Below, in pieces: positions 13,811 to 26,102 of a DNA stretch of 64,000 nt. This DNA is from Anisakis pegreffii (Eukaryota > Nematoda > Chromadorea > Rhabditida > Anisakidae), in NCBI GenBank assembly GCA_035041965.1, contig JAPYMA010001814.1, forward strand, positions 124,001 to 188,000. The letters are read 5' to 3'. Below the pieces are notes generated by a model. That model made no database searches, was not told where the DNA came from, and saw only the letters and a list, made by a program, of their open reading frames with translations. Made by a program: the position numbers and the translations under genes. Each line of letters begins with the position of its first letter. The first letter of the stretch is position 1.

Positions 13811-16387
13811 TATATTGGTGCGTTATTGATAAACATAAAAATGATCTAGTCACAGTTTCGTACTGCTTACGATTTTGATAATCAATCATCTTAGCCCTGC
13901 ACAGCTATCCGGAATTTTTTGAGAAGTTGTAACTACATAACTGACCGTCGAGAATCTAAGATCCATAAGATTTCATTCAGTGCGCCTTCAGTATACGTGA
14001 TCGATACTACTGATCATTACTACTATATGAAGCGTTGATGACCATACAACGTCATCAACTTTCACTGTTTATTCAGTAAACGTGTTTAATCGTCATTATT
14101 ATTAGCAATTCTGTGTGTGAGATAGAGTGTGAATGCAGTGCGATGTGGTTACTTTCGGCTTAATGGTAATATTTGATTTAATGGAGATATGGAGCTAAAT
14201 GAAGCTAAATAGGAGCTAAATGATAGAGTTTAAAGGTATGTTCCGTAGATGCTTTGATTTAGCCGATTGCTTACAATTAGTGATATCAATAATCTAATAG
14301 GGTTGATCCATATTGAAACTATGTAACTGACCGTGATTATGGTATCCGGCATCAACTGATTATAGCATATGCACCATTAAGCACTTTCTTTGATTGATAG
14401 TCCACCATTAAGGACTTTCTTGTAGGCCAGCAGAAGGCAGGCCTATAAGGAACATTAGCCAACAGTGTGGGACCAATGCGTGACATTTCAGAGGTCGAGT
14501 GTGGCCCATCAGATTACATATTGAAATGTTTTATTCGCTTATGGTTATTAGGACTTGTTGATATGATAATTGTTATATTTTATCATTTTCAGCATATTAT
14601 TACATGGACTATTGATGCTCTTCGGCTCGTCAACAGGACGAACGATTTGCATTTGCTTTAATCAGAGGAAACAAATAATAAAGATCACAATGGTCAAAAC
14701 GATAATTATAAAATTATATTCGAGTAACACAACACAAAATGCATCGAAGCACCAGAGGTTGGTTCCGAGAGATTTTGAACTTTATTTTACTTCTCTTATT
14801 GTTAGAGCAACAATAGTTGTCAAATGAACGCATCTTGTCACCTTCCAATTCCATTTATACGGACACAGAGAATGGATTAATAAACATTAAGTCTGAGAAC
14901 TAACGATAAGATCAATTTCAGGTAGCTTTGCAGGATATTGGTTTTGGGGTTCATGTGAGATTTCTGGGCTGGACTTCATTATTTTGACCATGTTCTGAGG
15001 TTACCTACTGTCACCTTGTTGTAACTCCATGCGACTCTTACCTTGGGATGACTGCTGAAGCCTAGCCTTAAAATGAGTAGACTATTAGATGCTCTTAACG
15101 TCTGGTACAGTTGTCATAATTTGACAGAACTTTGGCTTAAGTCAGAGCACATTACTGTCCCAATCTAACGCTGAAAAATTTCCAAATCATGAGACTTTTT
15201 GTTGAGCGCACGCGAAGATATAATTGAAAACATTCTCAGATGTTCGTTTTAAAAATTCGATCTTCAAAGTAAACTCTTTTAGCTGTTATATATTGGATAT
15301 TTCCAAACATGGTTAGACCTTATGCATGCGCTCGAGAGAACGTTCTCGTCTTCATGCAATCGTTCAACCACAGTCGTCTAGTCCTACGTCAGTCAGAGAT
15401 TTGAACTCTTGAATTAGGTCATTCTTTGGAATCACGAGTATTTAAAAAAATTGAGGTGGTAGGAGGGGAGAGGAGGGGAAAGGGTTGCGCTGCCGTTTGA
15501 TCTGTCTGTAGTTCACTAATTACGTGTCGAATGCATCCGGTACCTTAAAATGTAATCAGTCGTAACACCGAGAACAGATTCATGATGAAGCCGTTGTAAT
15601 GTCACGAACGTTCAACAGCTTTATAAGTTTGATTCGCTTCTTAGATTCTGCTCGAAGTACTCCTCTGATTGTTCCACATAATACGCATCAAATGAAACTC
15701 GGCTAACTTGTCACTGTTAAGTATCACATCACGCTATGTGAGTACTTGTCGTATGCTGCTGTTCTGATTTACAATCAAACGATTTCTTTTAGATGGGCAC
15801 CAGACATTCATGCAAAATGTTCATTCTTTTCAAGAAATCACTACACTTGAACAAATTATGTGAAAAAAATGTTCACTTGAACAAATATGTGGAAAAGACA
15901 AACAAATAAGTGATAAAATAAATAATATTGCAAGAAGAACACTCAAAATACTCCAATCACAAACAACATTTCTTGGGCTACCCGCAAAAATCAAATATAA
16001 TACAATGTTGGCAAGTCGCACAAAGATTTTCGCGTATACAATGAATTTCTTAAAAAGTAACAGTAGAAGAATAATGACTTGATAATTTGAATACTGCAAA
16101 CGAAACACAACTCATTCGTGTCTGAATTCAAGAACGTTCGAGAGCAGCTAACGTGCCTCTTTAACTCCAATAAAAACTGATGGCTGATTTATTGGACGCT
16201 TGAAAATCTTTGTGCATAAAATTAATGAAAAGAAGAAAAAGAACGCTATGAATACATTTCAGCTGATTGATCACATCGTCACAGAATAAGTAGATACAAT
16301 CAAAAAAATGTGCATAATAAATACATATTTGTAAACGACCAGTCGAGTGTTTCTATGGGTGTCTGAGTTCGAAGAAACACCTTCTAG

Positions 16388-19315
16388 TCATATCTGCCGA
16401 TGTTTATCGGTGAGCGGTACGTATATCACTCCCATAAGATCAGTTGTTACCACTTGGCCATCACTGGTTTTATCGATCTGCATAAAACGTTGATGGCCAC
16501 CTTCCCGACCAACCGGAATCACCATACGTCCACCAGATGCCAGCTGTTCGAGAAGCTGCAAACCGATTGCTTGGAGATTAGTTATTGTAAAAAAAACATT
16601 GAACATTACTGAGAATAAACGATTCAGAAGACTTCTGAGTAGTGTTCGTCGGAGAACAGGGTTCTCGATGTGGACCATACGCAAATATCAGGCAGCTCTA
16701 CCTTACCTTAGGAGGAATCTTTGGTGCGGCAGCACCGACATGTATGGCCTTATAGGGTGCCTCCGGTTGGTAACCCTCACGACCGTCCCCCTCGATCAGC
16801 AGAACTCTTCCCGACGATATCAGATCTGCATGATGCTTTTCGACGTTCTTTATCGAATCATTCACCAATTCACCGATATGCTCGATGCCAATCGCTTTTC
16901 CCGTTTTACCCACCTGCAGTAGAACAACTCATTTGAAAGGTAATACCGGATAATATGATTCAGTCTTGGCCATATCATACCGTGCGCAGATCAATGTCTT
17001 GGCCATAAGTGGTGGAATAACATGAGAATGCATACTGGGATCAGTAGTCGTATGGAAAGAGAATGGTCTACTGAAAGAATCAACACATTCCGTTTAAACA
17101 TACAACTTCATCATCATATGAAAGGGCGCTCTGAGCTCGTTCAAGGAAACTTTTGAGCATACAAAACCAAATTCTGAAGCATATGCTGACAGTTTCAGCT
17201 CAGAACTACAAACTGTGAAATTTTCTAATGAATGGTTCGATTACCTATAAAGTATACCAAGCAAATGTTTGACATGTACTGTGAAGTATTCAAGTCAAGT
17301 CGATGCATCTATTGATAAAATCTTCGTAAATGGGTGTCGTGGTTATTTCAGTGATGAAGTTATCTAAATGACCATGAAAATGATTTGTGGTTAGATATAG
17401 ATGGATTTGGACACCAACCATGACTGCCATACACGCGGTTAGATATCCGGATCCTGAACCAACATCCAACGCCTTATCACCTTCTTTTAAGTGATCTTTC
17501 AGCAGTTCAAGTGCGGTGGCATGCTGGAATTGGTTTATTTTGAATACGCATTTTGAAATGTTCCAAAAATATCACATTTTCAGTGAAAAAATTTAATGCA
17601 GTTTCAAAGGTGATGTTTGATGCTTCATAACTTTACAGAAACGAATTCCGTAATGTTGAGAGAATAGTTTCGACATGATTTTTAGTTCTTGATAATAATC
17701 ATGAAAATTATAATAATAAGCTTCTTGCAACATGGAAAATCTTCCTGCACTGTTCAACAGATAAAAATGGATTGAAACTTTGAATTTTATTCCTGAATAA
17801 ACTTTGGTCGCCTGGATGTTTTTGATTTGAAAGTCCTAAGCGACTATTTGGCTTGAGTGTTTTGATATTTTGGCTTGAGAATCCAAAGTTAGGCTGAATA
17901 GCACTGACTACATCAATTGGTGGTGATTTTTTTCAAGCGTGAACTGAGCAATCACCATGTGAGGAGCACTGATTGTTGCCGCATAGCCAATCCCTACTGG
18001 ATGATCACCGTACGGTGTTTGCGGTGCAAAGTCACCTCGATCTACCTCGAGCATCGCCTTTTTAACTCGATCGTCCTTGAATATCGCATTATCTGAAAGG
18101 TATCAATAATCACTGCATTATAATCCCATCAGTTCAATCGATCAATCGGAATGTATTTGCGGACTCCTTTTGAGTCCCTCTCCTAGAATTCATTGGGCAA
18201 TATGGAAGAGTAGCCCAAAACCTTTGTGCTTGCCAGATCAATAATTCAAGTTCGAATTTCATGAAGACAGGTGATTCCAAACGCTATTATCGTTAGCTGC
18301 AGGGAAAGAAGAATGCCAACGAAGGAAGAATGTGATAGTGGTGATATGGTGATATGAGTGATATTAGTAATAACAGAGAGGCATAAACTCGTAATGAGTT
18401 GGATTTGCTGATTAAATAAACTAATAAATAGCACAGCAGATGCACTAAATCGAGCCTAATGAACAATGTGTAAATCAATGATTTCTCATTGTTCCACCTT
18501 ACAGCTGGCATTCAAAGACAGTCGGAAAAAATTTGCATTTTTAAACATTCGTAGTGATATGAAGTGCTTTAGCTGCAGTTTCAGGGAGATCTTTAAGGAA
18601 CGGACGATCTTCGAGAAAGATCTTCAAGATCTTCTTTTCAATTGAAATTGATATACGAATGCTCGGATCAATAAATATTCCAACAATTTGGTTGATTTCG
18701 TTGCTATTGTTGTTATAGCAATTGATTATATCAGTTGAAGCGTTCTCATTGAAAGTGAGGTATTCATGGGAAAATTTTGATTGGAACAAAAATTTGAACA
18801 CATAAATGATTCGATTCAACACTCAAATTCGAATCAATCAATCGTGATAAGCATCCTAGGGATTGACCGAGGTAGCGTTTATTTCAGCTGGTTCATTTGT
18901 GAAATTTATTTTGCTCTTACAAATTTTTTAAAAAGAAAAACGTTAAATCAAATGTTGAATATCATGTTTCATTTTCAAGAAAAAAAACTGCAAACAGCAA
19001 CACACACAAACTTTGTAAGTTCTCCACTAGGCCAGTGTTCGTGTCAGATCCGGAACGCCACGCCATCATAGCACGTTTTGAACGTTGCAAAATACCGCTG
19101 ATCACCGAACGCATACCATTCGACTCGATTAACATTTCTTTCTCTGATATCTCTGATGAAGATCTCGACGATGACTCGATGCTACTGCTGCTGCTGCTAC
19201 TTCCTGATTCATCAGAACGGCAAACACCGTTGTCACAGTTCGAAATAGTTTCAGGTCCAACAGTTACGACATAAAAACAACAAACAATTGCGAGAACGCT
19301 GCGGAGAGACATCAT
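16388..19315 (-). CDS. pcm-1: Protein-L-isoaspartate O-methyltransferase with signal-peptide leader
   Basis: The enzyme transfers a methyl group from S-adenosylmethionine to isoaspartyl residues, starting their repair. Exons: 19315-19012, 18092-17956, 17523-17419, 16913-16707, 16555-16388, all in phase, 306 residues. Family motifs are AWRSG near residue 85, [12 protein letters not shown], the SAM-binding [61 protein letters not shown] and the C-terminal [11 protein letters not shown]. The family's usual length is about 225 residues, which matches a start at Met84 (MAWRSG). Upstream in the same open exon lie 83 extra residues: a hydrophobic leader ([13 protein letters not shown]), a CxxxxxC segment, a Ser/Glu-rich stretch and a basic RSKRA just before Met83/84. 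So one exon offers a secretory form and a cytosolic form. Which start is used in the animal is an inference. Confidence 0.93.
18185..18440. repeat. Dispersed repeat in methyltransferase intron 1
   Basis: About 250 bp here match, in reverse complement, the stretch 46395-46620 in the first intron of the serine incorporator at very high identity by eye. Both copies translate in one frame to similar short open stretches ([12 protein letters not shown]), which is a by-product of the repeat and not evidence of a gene. The copies end near GGGCTACTCT. It is probably a non-autonomous mobile element. Confidence 0.75.
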
Positions 19316-21305
19316 TGCTAGGCTGTAAACGAATTGAACAATGTGCTTATTGTTGTTGTGACTTAGTCTTGCTTAGTCTTTGAGAATATCGCAAGCTTAT
19401 GCGTTATGCATAGTAATGCTTGGTTGGTGCTTTGTGGTATAAAAATAGAAGATAAAATGCACACGACGAACATCGATTGCTGCTGTGCACTTGAAAACTA
19501 GCAGTAATAAAATAGACGACAAACGCATGTACACATGGTTTTTTTTGCTTGAGTGAAATAGCAGCAGTTGTTTAGACGCGTTGTGATATGATGTGGAGAA
19601 TAGCGTTGTTGATTGATGTTCATTCAGTCTGCTCATATCAGCTGATGCAATCTTAAAATTTGCAAATTTCTGCACTGATGCAATAATCCATGTGAGAAGC
19701 ATTGAAGTGCCAAAAAAAACATTTTATTGATTTCAAAAAAAGAAATAATTCGCACGACTACATTGAATTAACATCAAACCATCAAGAGGCTGGTGTTTTT
19801 TTGTTGTTAAAAAATGCAACTGCGCTGTTAATAGTGCACATGAAATATCTCACAATCAGCTAACAGTGAGTAATGACATCGATGGTATTTGTACACCGTT
19901 GGATATCGGGCAAAATTCTTCCCGGCGAGCGGAAAATGGAATCCGAAACGCATGAATTACCAGTTGGGTGCTGTAACGTTGAGCTATGGCGGAGACCGTT
20001 CATCTCCCGACGGACGGTTGTGTTGAATTGACGATCGATTCGTCAGCGAAACTGATCTGATCTGATGAGCATTAAACGTTACAATCAGACTGTATTGATC
20101 TATCCGCGATCACGATAATATAAACGGATAATAGAGATAGAAGCCAAATCATAGCCTGGCTCAGGTTCGGCAGCATCAGTGACATCTGTACCCCAATCGG
20201 TTCGATTCCCGCGAGTGGGAGTCGAACACGTGACGGTCTGTGATCAGATCAACAATGACTTATATCTAATCAATAGAATTTTTTTATCCGCGGAAGTTTT
20301 TCTTAAGCCTCAGGCTAGATAAAGCGGATTCGACGCAAACGTACGTACAATCGGAGACAATTCGAATAATTCTTTAGAAAGATATGAACAACAAAAATCT
20401 TTTGCAGCAAATTGTTGATGGTGTATTAAGGCGCAAAGTGGAACTTTACGCTCTAAATTTTATGCCTTAAGTGAATGCTCGAAAAACGAGAAATCTGAAC
20501 AAACGTAGAAATATCAAAAAATCCACTTATGTGATTTTGAAGGAGCAGTAGGTAATGCTCGGTAGTCTGCTGTGATTTGTAGCCACAAGCCAGCTTGGGT
20601 CGTAATCAAAATTCGATTCTAATCGTCGTCTAATACTAGTGATGTTTATTTATTGTGACATTTCATGAGCAAATTCGCTAAAAGCTTCCACACAGCAAAT
20701 AACGCTCAATGAGATTGACGTTCATCGATTTTTCATCGTTCTCGGATGCTTTTCACTTTTTTTTTCACTTAACCTAATATAATGAACGCCGCTCCAGCTG
20801 ACTCAGTTTAGGTGCTGAACTGGTTGTGAGGAGATTTTGCGTTGGGCGAAGCATTTGAGGTTTTTTGTTTTAAATTAGAAAGCGATTTTCTGCAGCGATA
20901 TTGTTGTTCGTTAAATCGTGGAATATGAATGGACTTCAGATTAGAAGTTCTCGACCATTCTCGAATCTCAAACCCTCTAATGGTGCGGATGAAAGCCAAA
21001 AACTCGTAGGATTTGAGAGTCACAAATTGAGAACTCTTTTTTTTGGGTTAATGATCTACAAATGCGTATTGTTTGAGCAAAACCGTGAACAGCAACGAGT
21101 GTTAAATCTGGATTGCTTAGAATTGTTCTTTTTTGTAAACATTTCCGTGATTGTCAATTATGTTGTTTCTTTTCATTATGTAATCAAAAATTTTATCATC
21201 AGATGCGAATCATATCCGCGTGAATAAGAACGTTTGGTAGCGCAAAAATATACAAAACAAGAAACAAATTCAAATTCATATTCTCAACAAACTGCGTTCA
21301 TTCGA
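19316..21305. other. Intergenic region upstream of the methyltransferase
   Basis: No gene recognised. It should contain the methyltransferase promoter. A tRNA B-box-like string at about 20205-20215 does not fold into a tRNA. Confidence 0.5.
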
Positions 21306-21812
21306 ATGGACAATAGCACATTCACGGAAGATATTCCTAATGAGGTTGGAACCTTTTTGATTTACATTCCAAAATCAGAACGAATCCGATATGCAAAATT
21401 CGCAAAAATTGTTTAGGAAGTATAGGAAGTGTTTCAGTGGCGATAGATATCGAGGAGTGCTGCAAATTCCTTAGGCGTTTTATTGGAATATCTTGAAGAT
21501 AGCTAAATGATTCACTTGAATAACATTTCAGTTGGTATGAGCTTATACGAAACAAATTGGTTGGTTAATTTAAATTCTATTCAGGTGCCATCAAATGATG
21601 ATTATTGGAGTGAAGATATGAGCTCAGCAAGCTTCGATATGCTATGGCTAATTTCTCTATTGTTTGCGATAATATTTTTCATTGTTATCTTATACGCGGT
21701 TCGTCTGATATTTTGTTTGCCCATTCGAAAGTGCAGCAAACAATTGAGTGAAGTCACACCGCTAATCGAGGACACACATGCTCAACATGGTATATCCGCA
21801 TTATATGTTTAA
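21306..21812 (+). CDS. Small single-pass membrane protein, unknown
   Basis: Two exons (21306-21344 and 21585-21812) join in phase at a TATTCAG acceptor to give 88 residues. The short N-terminus is acidic with one N-glycosylation sequon (NST). A strongly hydrophobic segment follows at about residues 32-53 (MLWLISLLFAIIFFIVILY), then a Cys/basic patch (CLPIRKCSK) that could be palmitoylated, and an acidic dileucine-type sorting signal (EVTPLI). This suggests a type III single-pass protein of the endosome or plasma membrane. I do not recognise a family. The donor (GTTGGA) is weak, so the first exon could be wrong; the second exon is much safer. Confidence 0.55.
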
Positions 21813-22612
21813 AAACGTTTTTTTTTGTCGAATGTTTTTACAATTTCTTCAATCGCCATCTTCTCAATCTTATCGTCAGTAAAGATTTCGCTGAATCAAT
21901 CATTCGCTTTGGATGTCGTATTACCGGCTCAAAAATCCATTTTTTGTGGTAACAATACAAATCCCCCCTCAAATAAACCTAGACAGCAACACCTACTGTA
22001 AAGACAACTGGCAAATGTGCAAATTCCTTTCGCATTCGAGTTCGGTACAAAGTGATCTCAAAATCAAATCAACAATAACAAAATCCGTTGATGATAATTC
22101 AAAGAATCTCCGAATAGCACACAAATAGAAATGTGAATGAAAATGAAGAGCACTTTCAGGAAAATCAAACGAGTACACATTATACAAATACGATACAAAT
22201 AGAAACGTATTGGTATAACGGATAATATCCGATAACATCATGAAAATAAGCCATATATCACTCAACAATAAATCATTGCAGTTGTGAAATTTCTGATTGT
22301 GAGATTCTCAGGTGTAATCTTATTAGCTTCTTTTTTTCCGGCGATTTTCAGTTCAGTCAATTGGAGTAATAAACAAATATTGGACGAATAGAAGAAATTA
22401 GTAAATCGTATGTTAGGTGAAAGTTCTTCGTAATTGTGAATGAACAATCAATGAATTGGTGATTGCAAATTAACGCATAGCAAATTTTTGCCATCTTCTA
22501 GCGGAGTGTGCGTCGCATGATGTGATCAAACAATGGCATCGATCGCACTGTTGTCTGCGTCGTGAATCTTTTGAGTTTTGCGCAAATGAATGTGTGAATG
22601 CATCAGTTAATT

Positions 22613-24688
22613 TCACGGAGTGAGCATTTCAGTGGCCGAAAATTTCGTCTCTTCAATGCTCGCCTCGAGGAGCCGTTTAAGCTCTGGATAAACCTCATCG
22701 AGAATGATCAACAAAGTTGTACCCAACATCGCGGCTCTTAACTGTGAATCGGTTTGTGTGGCGCTGAAAAGTTGTACTCATTTTGAAGAAACCACTGTAA
22801 AAATTTATGAAGTGAAAAATGAATAGGAAATCAACAATTACTTTGACCAGAGAAGTTCATGGTTTTGAGATGATGAGTGAAGAGTTCACCTGAACTTGAT
22901 GATCACCGTCCTACCGTTGAGTACAACTTTCGGCCTAACATAGCCTAAAATCGTTCGATCGGGCCTTCTAAACCAATAAACGCATTCACATTCCAACAGT
23001 CCAACCATTTTTGCAACTGGATACAACGATAGCGATACCTTAAAGGAAAATAAACAGTATTTTTGACAATATGACATGGAATCGGTGAAAATTGTCACGA
23101 AGGTATTCATAAATGAGCTGTTATTTCAACTTATAAAATAGTTAGCCGAAATGAATACTTGGAAAAATCAAGATGTTTATTTTGGTTGCAGTTGCAGAAG
23201 AAGAAATTTTAGGAAAATATAGGTCAAAAGTCCTAATACAGTTCGGAAACTTTGGCGTCAAATGCGTAAAATGATCAACGCAGTAGATATCGTATAAACG
23301 TACTTTTTCAACCATGATGATTGGATCATCGGTACCCGCCTTGAAGACCTGATAATTGCCACCATGTGCTGCCTTATTAGCGATCAGAACCTGAAGTCAT
23401 ACCCGATGACCACAGTTCGCCAAATACTAAACAGTAACAACTGTTTATTTCAAGCCTACAGTTTCGAACTTTTCACCGATACTATTTACGGAGTTTTTCA
23501 CAGGTATTCCGGAGGAAAGTGTCAATTCAGGATGGTGAGCATGATTACAGTTGAGAGACTTGGACTAGCGATTGTTTGCTGAACTCTGTTTGCTGTCAGC
23601 TGCAGGTCTTAATCGGTTTTACAAAAGAGTTTTAGTGGAACTCAAAGTATTCTTCTGGAATCTGGAATCCAGATGAATATTTCTTTCGGACTTTCGGAAT
23701 CTGAAATACCTTGAATAGTGTGACTTGTGTAGGATGTACAATTTTGCCGAGTGTATCGCCAGCTTTGTTCGGAAGCTTCACGTCCATAATATGAGTGCCA
23801 GACATATTATGCACGATAAAACCTTGACCTTAAATCAGACCGATTGTTAAAAATTCCCTATAGAAATCGTTGATATAATGTTGGTACTGATTCAATATCG
23901 AGTAAAAATGCCCCTAGTGACCCATGGGAGGCATTCTTGGAAATGAGTCCAATGGTGATAATTGCCAGAAATTCAGAAGGACCTAACTTAGCAGGACTGA
24001 TTATGATTTCCTTTCTTTGAATAAATCAGTGAAGATTCAGTCTCAAGAGTTCATCCGTTAACTAGTAACGAATGGAAAAAGCAAACCTGCCGTGAGGTCA
24101 GCAGTCATCACAATGTTCTTATTCTTCTTCTCGTTTCTTACAAGAAACTTTACGATAAAATTCGCATTCCCACTTCGAAAATAATTCTCTGTAGCATGAA
24201 GTCTGAAATATCGAATGCACGCATGAGCTCGGAAGTTGAGACAAACTTCAAGTTAATTCCAACATTTTGTCGACTGATTACTCTCGATTTTTGAAGCGCA
24301 CAATCAAACTGAAGATAACTGAAACTACTAGGAGCTGATCGCAGAAATTTTGGTTAAACAGATTTTCTGCGATTACAGTTGCCGCTGAAATCGGGTGATA
24401 TAAGATATTCTTTTATGTTCATCCAACTTGATCAATGAGCGAATGCGCAATTGATCACGTCAAGCAAGCACTAAACTCTATGAATTTTCAACTTCCCGGG
24501 GAAAAGGCATCTCAGAAGGAAGGCAACTCATCAGTAACGTACACATCGAATTGATCGGCCACCTTGATGGATAGTTTGTCGACGGTTGATAGCATTGAGC
24601 ACTCAGGTATTTCGCTGAATGCTTGATTATCGGTTGCGATTTGAAGAGCTTTCGCAAGTCCTTGTCTCACATGGCCCAGTAAAGACAT
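22613..24688 (-). CDS. Scramblase/Tubby-C-like superfamily protein (tentative)
   Basis: Seven exons join in phase: 24688-24545, 24308-24247, 24202-24087, 23828-23710, 23390-23304, 23038-22890, 22763-22613, about 275 residues. The intron between exons 2 and 3 is only 44 bp. The C-terminal half resembles phospholipid scramblases and related Tubby-C-like folds: repeated beta-strand pairs (IMDVKLPNKAGDTLGKIV; YQVFKAGTDDPIIMVEK; YWFRRPDRTILGYV), then DSQLRAAMLGTTLLIIL, which parallels the DVKMKAVMLGACFLID helix ending scramblases. The N-terminus (MSTVDKL-like) also fits weakly. The Cys-rich palmitoylation cluster of classical scramblases is absent. Exon structure is well supported; the family is inferred from remembered motifs, so treat the function as unproven. 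Confidence 0.6.
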
Positions 24689-26077
24689 TGCGATTGTCCG
24701 CCCCTTCAATGATGTACTCTTCAATACTCACTAATTTTCAATGCATATTCGTCAAACTTGAGACGCACTTCAACGAATTTGAACTCGAAATAACGGAGTT
24801 TTCACTCAAAAATAAAATTCACCACTAAATGAAAAAACGTAACAATGCTGACATCATGATGGCTATTAATAAGTTTCACAAATGTTTCTAATTAACTGAT
24901 TAGTGCAAACTACACGGCAAATGTTTAGCATCAACGAGATATTAAGAGATAAGAAAAAATTTTGATAGAACGATGATTTGTAGGCAGCTTATCAGCACTT
25001 CATCATATCACACTGGTTGTAAACAGCATTATCGAATAGAATCGATTGAACAAACATCAAGTAAACAAATTATAGGTGAATGATAATCTTTTTCAACATT
25101 TGACTGTTGAAACTGAGCACATACGTTATCCTCAATCAGCTTATTGTTTGATAATGTTGCCATCCATTTCTCTTGTTACTGTTTTACTACTATGCAATTG
25201 ATCATTTTCATCATTTTCAATGAGTTTTTGAAGTGTTACATTTAGAGGCGATTTCCATTATTATTTCGATTAATTGAAACGAAATGAATGCAGAAATAAT
25301 ATCTGGTGTAAATTTTGAGAGCAACCGAAATCGTTTGTTGGACAGTAAGGAAAATTATAATATTTGAAGATGGAAGGGTGGTGTGAAGACCGATGACGTA
25401 GGATAATGTTTTTTCTTTTGAGGATAGCGGATATAAATTGAGCAAAATTTTTTCAAGAGCTATAATTTTTCAGTTCCGTCATGTCAATCCTCAACAAACT
25501 GAGATCTCAAAGAAGTGTTCTGAAGGAAAGTTTGCGTATGAATGATTGAATTTGGGTAGAGCATTTCATAATTCATCGAACATCTATTCTTCCTTGAATG
25601 AATCGTTCGAATGCTGATGATCTCGTAACAATTATACAGATTCACTTCTCCCCTTCCCCCTCCCCTCCGTCCTCTCCAAAACGATGACTGAATGTCTCTC
25701 ATTTTTGATATTCTCACTTTTGAAACAGACTTTCGGTTACTATGAACTATTAATTTGATAGAAAGTTAAATCGGATATGAAAAAAGTGTTATCCACTCAT
25801 CGCCAGTGCAGTCCAGTTCAGTCGAGTATGTGTGAGAGGTGTCATTTAAGTGGTGAACAAAACAAGTATCGAAAGCGATGAAAGGAGAGGCATAAAACGA
25901 ACGGACAGATAATAACAATGACAGATGATTAAGATGGAATGAAAGAAATGACATTTGTGGATGAAGAAGAGCTCGGCTCAACTCAACTCAATTCAGTTAT
26001 TCAGCTGGTTAATGAGATCGACGACGATGTGTGTTTGAAATGAGAATCATATGAATTTTAAAGCAAACAATACGATG

Positions 26078-26102
26078 AAATGATGATGATGATGATGATG
26101 AT
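26078..26102. repeat. (ATG)n microsatellite
   Basis: A perfect trinucleotide run of about eight units, with no associated gene. Confidence 0.85.

Larger units (their letters stand above)
9667..16387. other. Gene-poor region
   Basis: No multi-exon gene could be built here. Open frames exist (for example 10571-10870 +) but lack recognisable domains or consistent splice partners. The interval holds old repeats at 13100-13800 and a purine-rich run near 15455-15485. Confidence 0.5.

Noticed and set aside
15440..15490. Purine-rich run, with a complementary pyrimidine-rich run near 25648-25676
   Set aside because: Similarity is only in base class; probably low-complexity sequence without shared origin.
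18541..18822. Open reading frame on the minus strand (93 codons) within methyltransferase intron 1
   Set aside because: Exons 1 and 2 of the methyltransferase join perfectly around it, and no domain, start or splice partner supports a nested gene.
20200..20235. tRNA B-box-like string GGTTCGATTCC
   Set aside because: The required T-stem does not pair on either strand and no anticodon or acceptor stem can be drawn.
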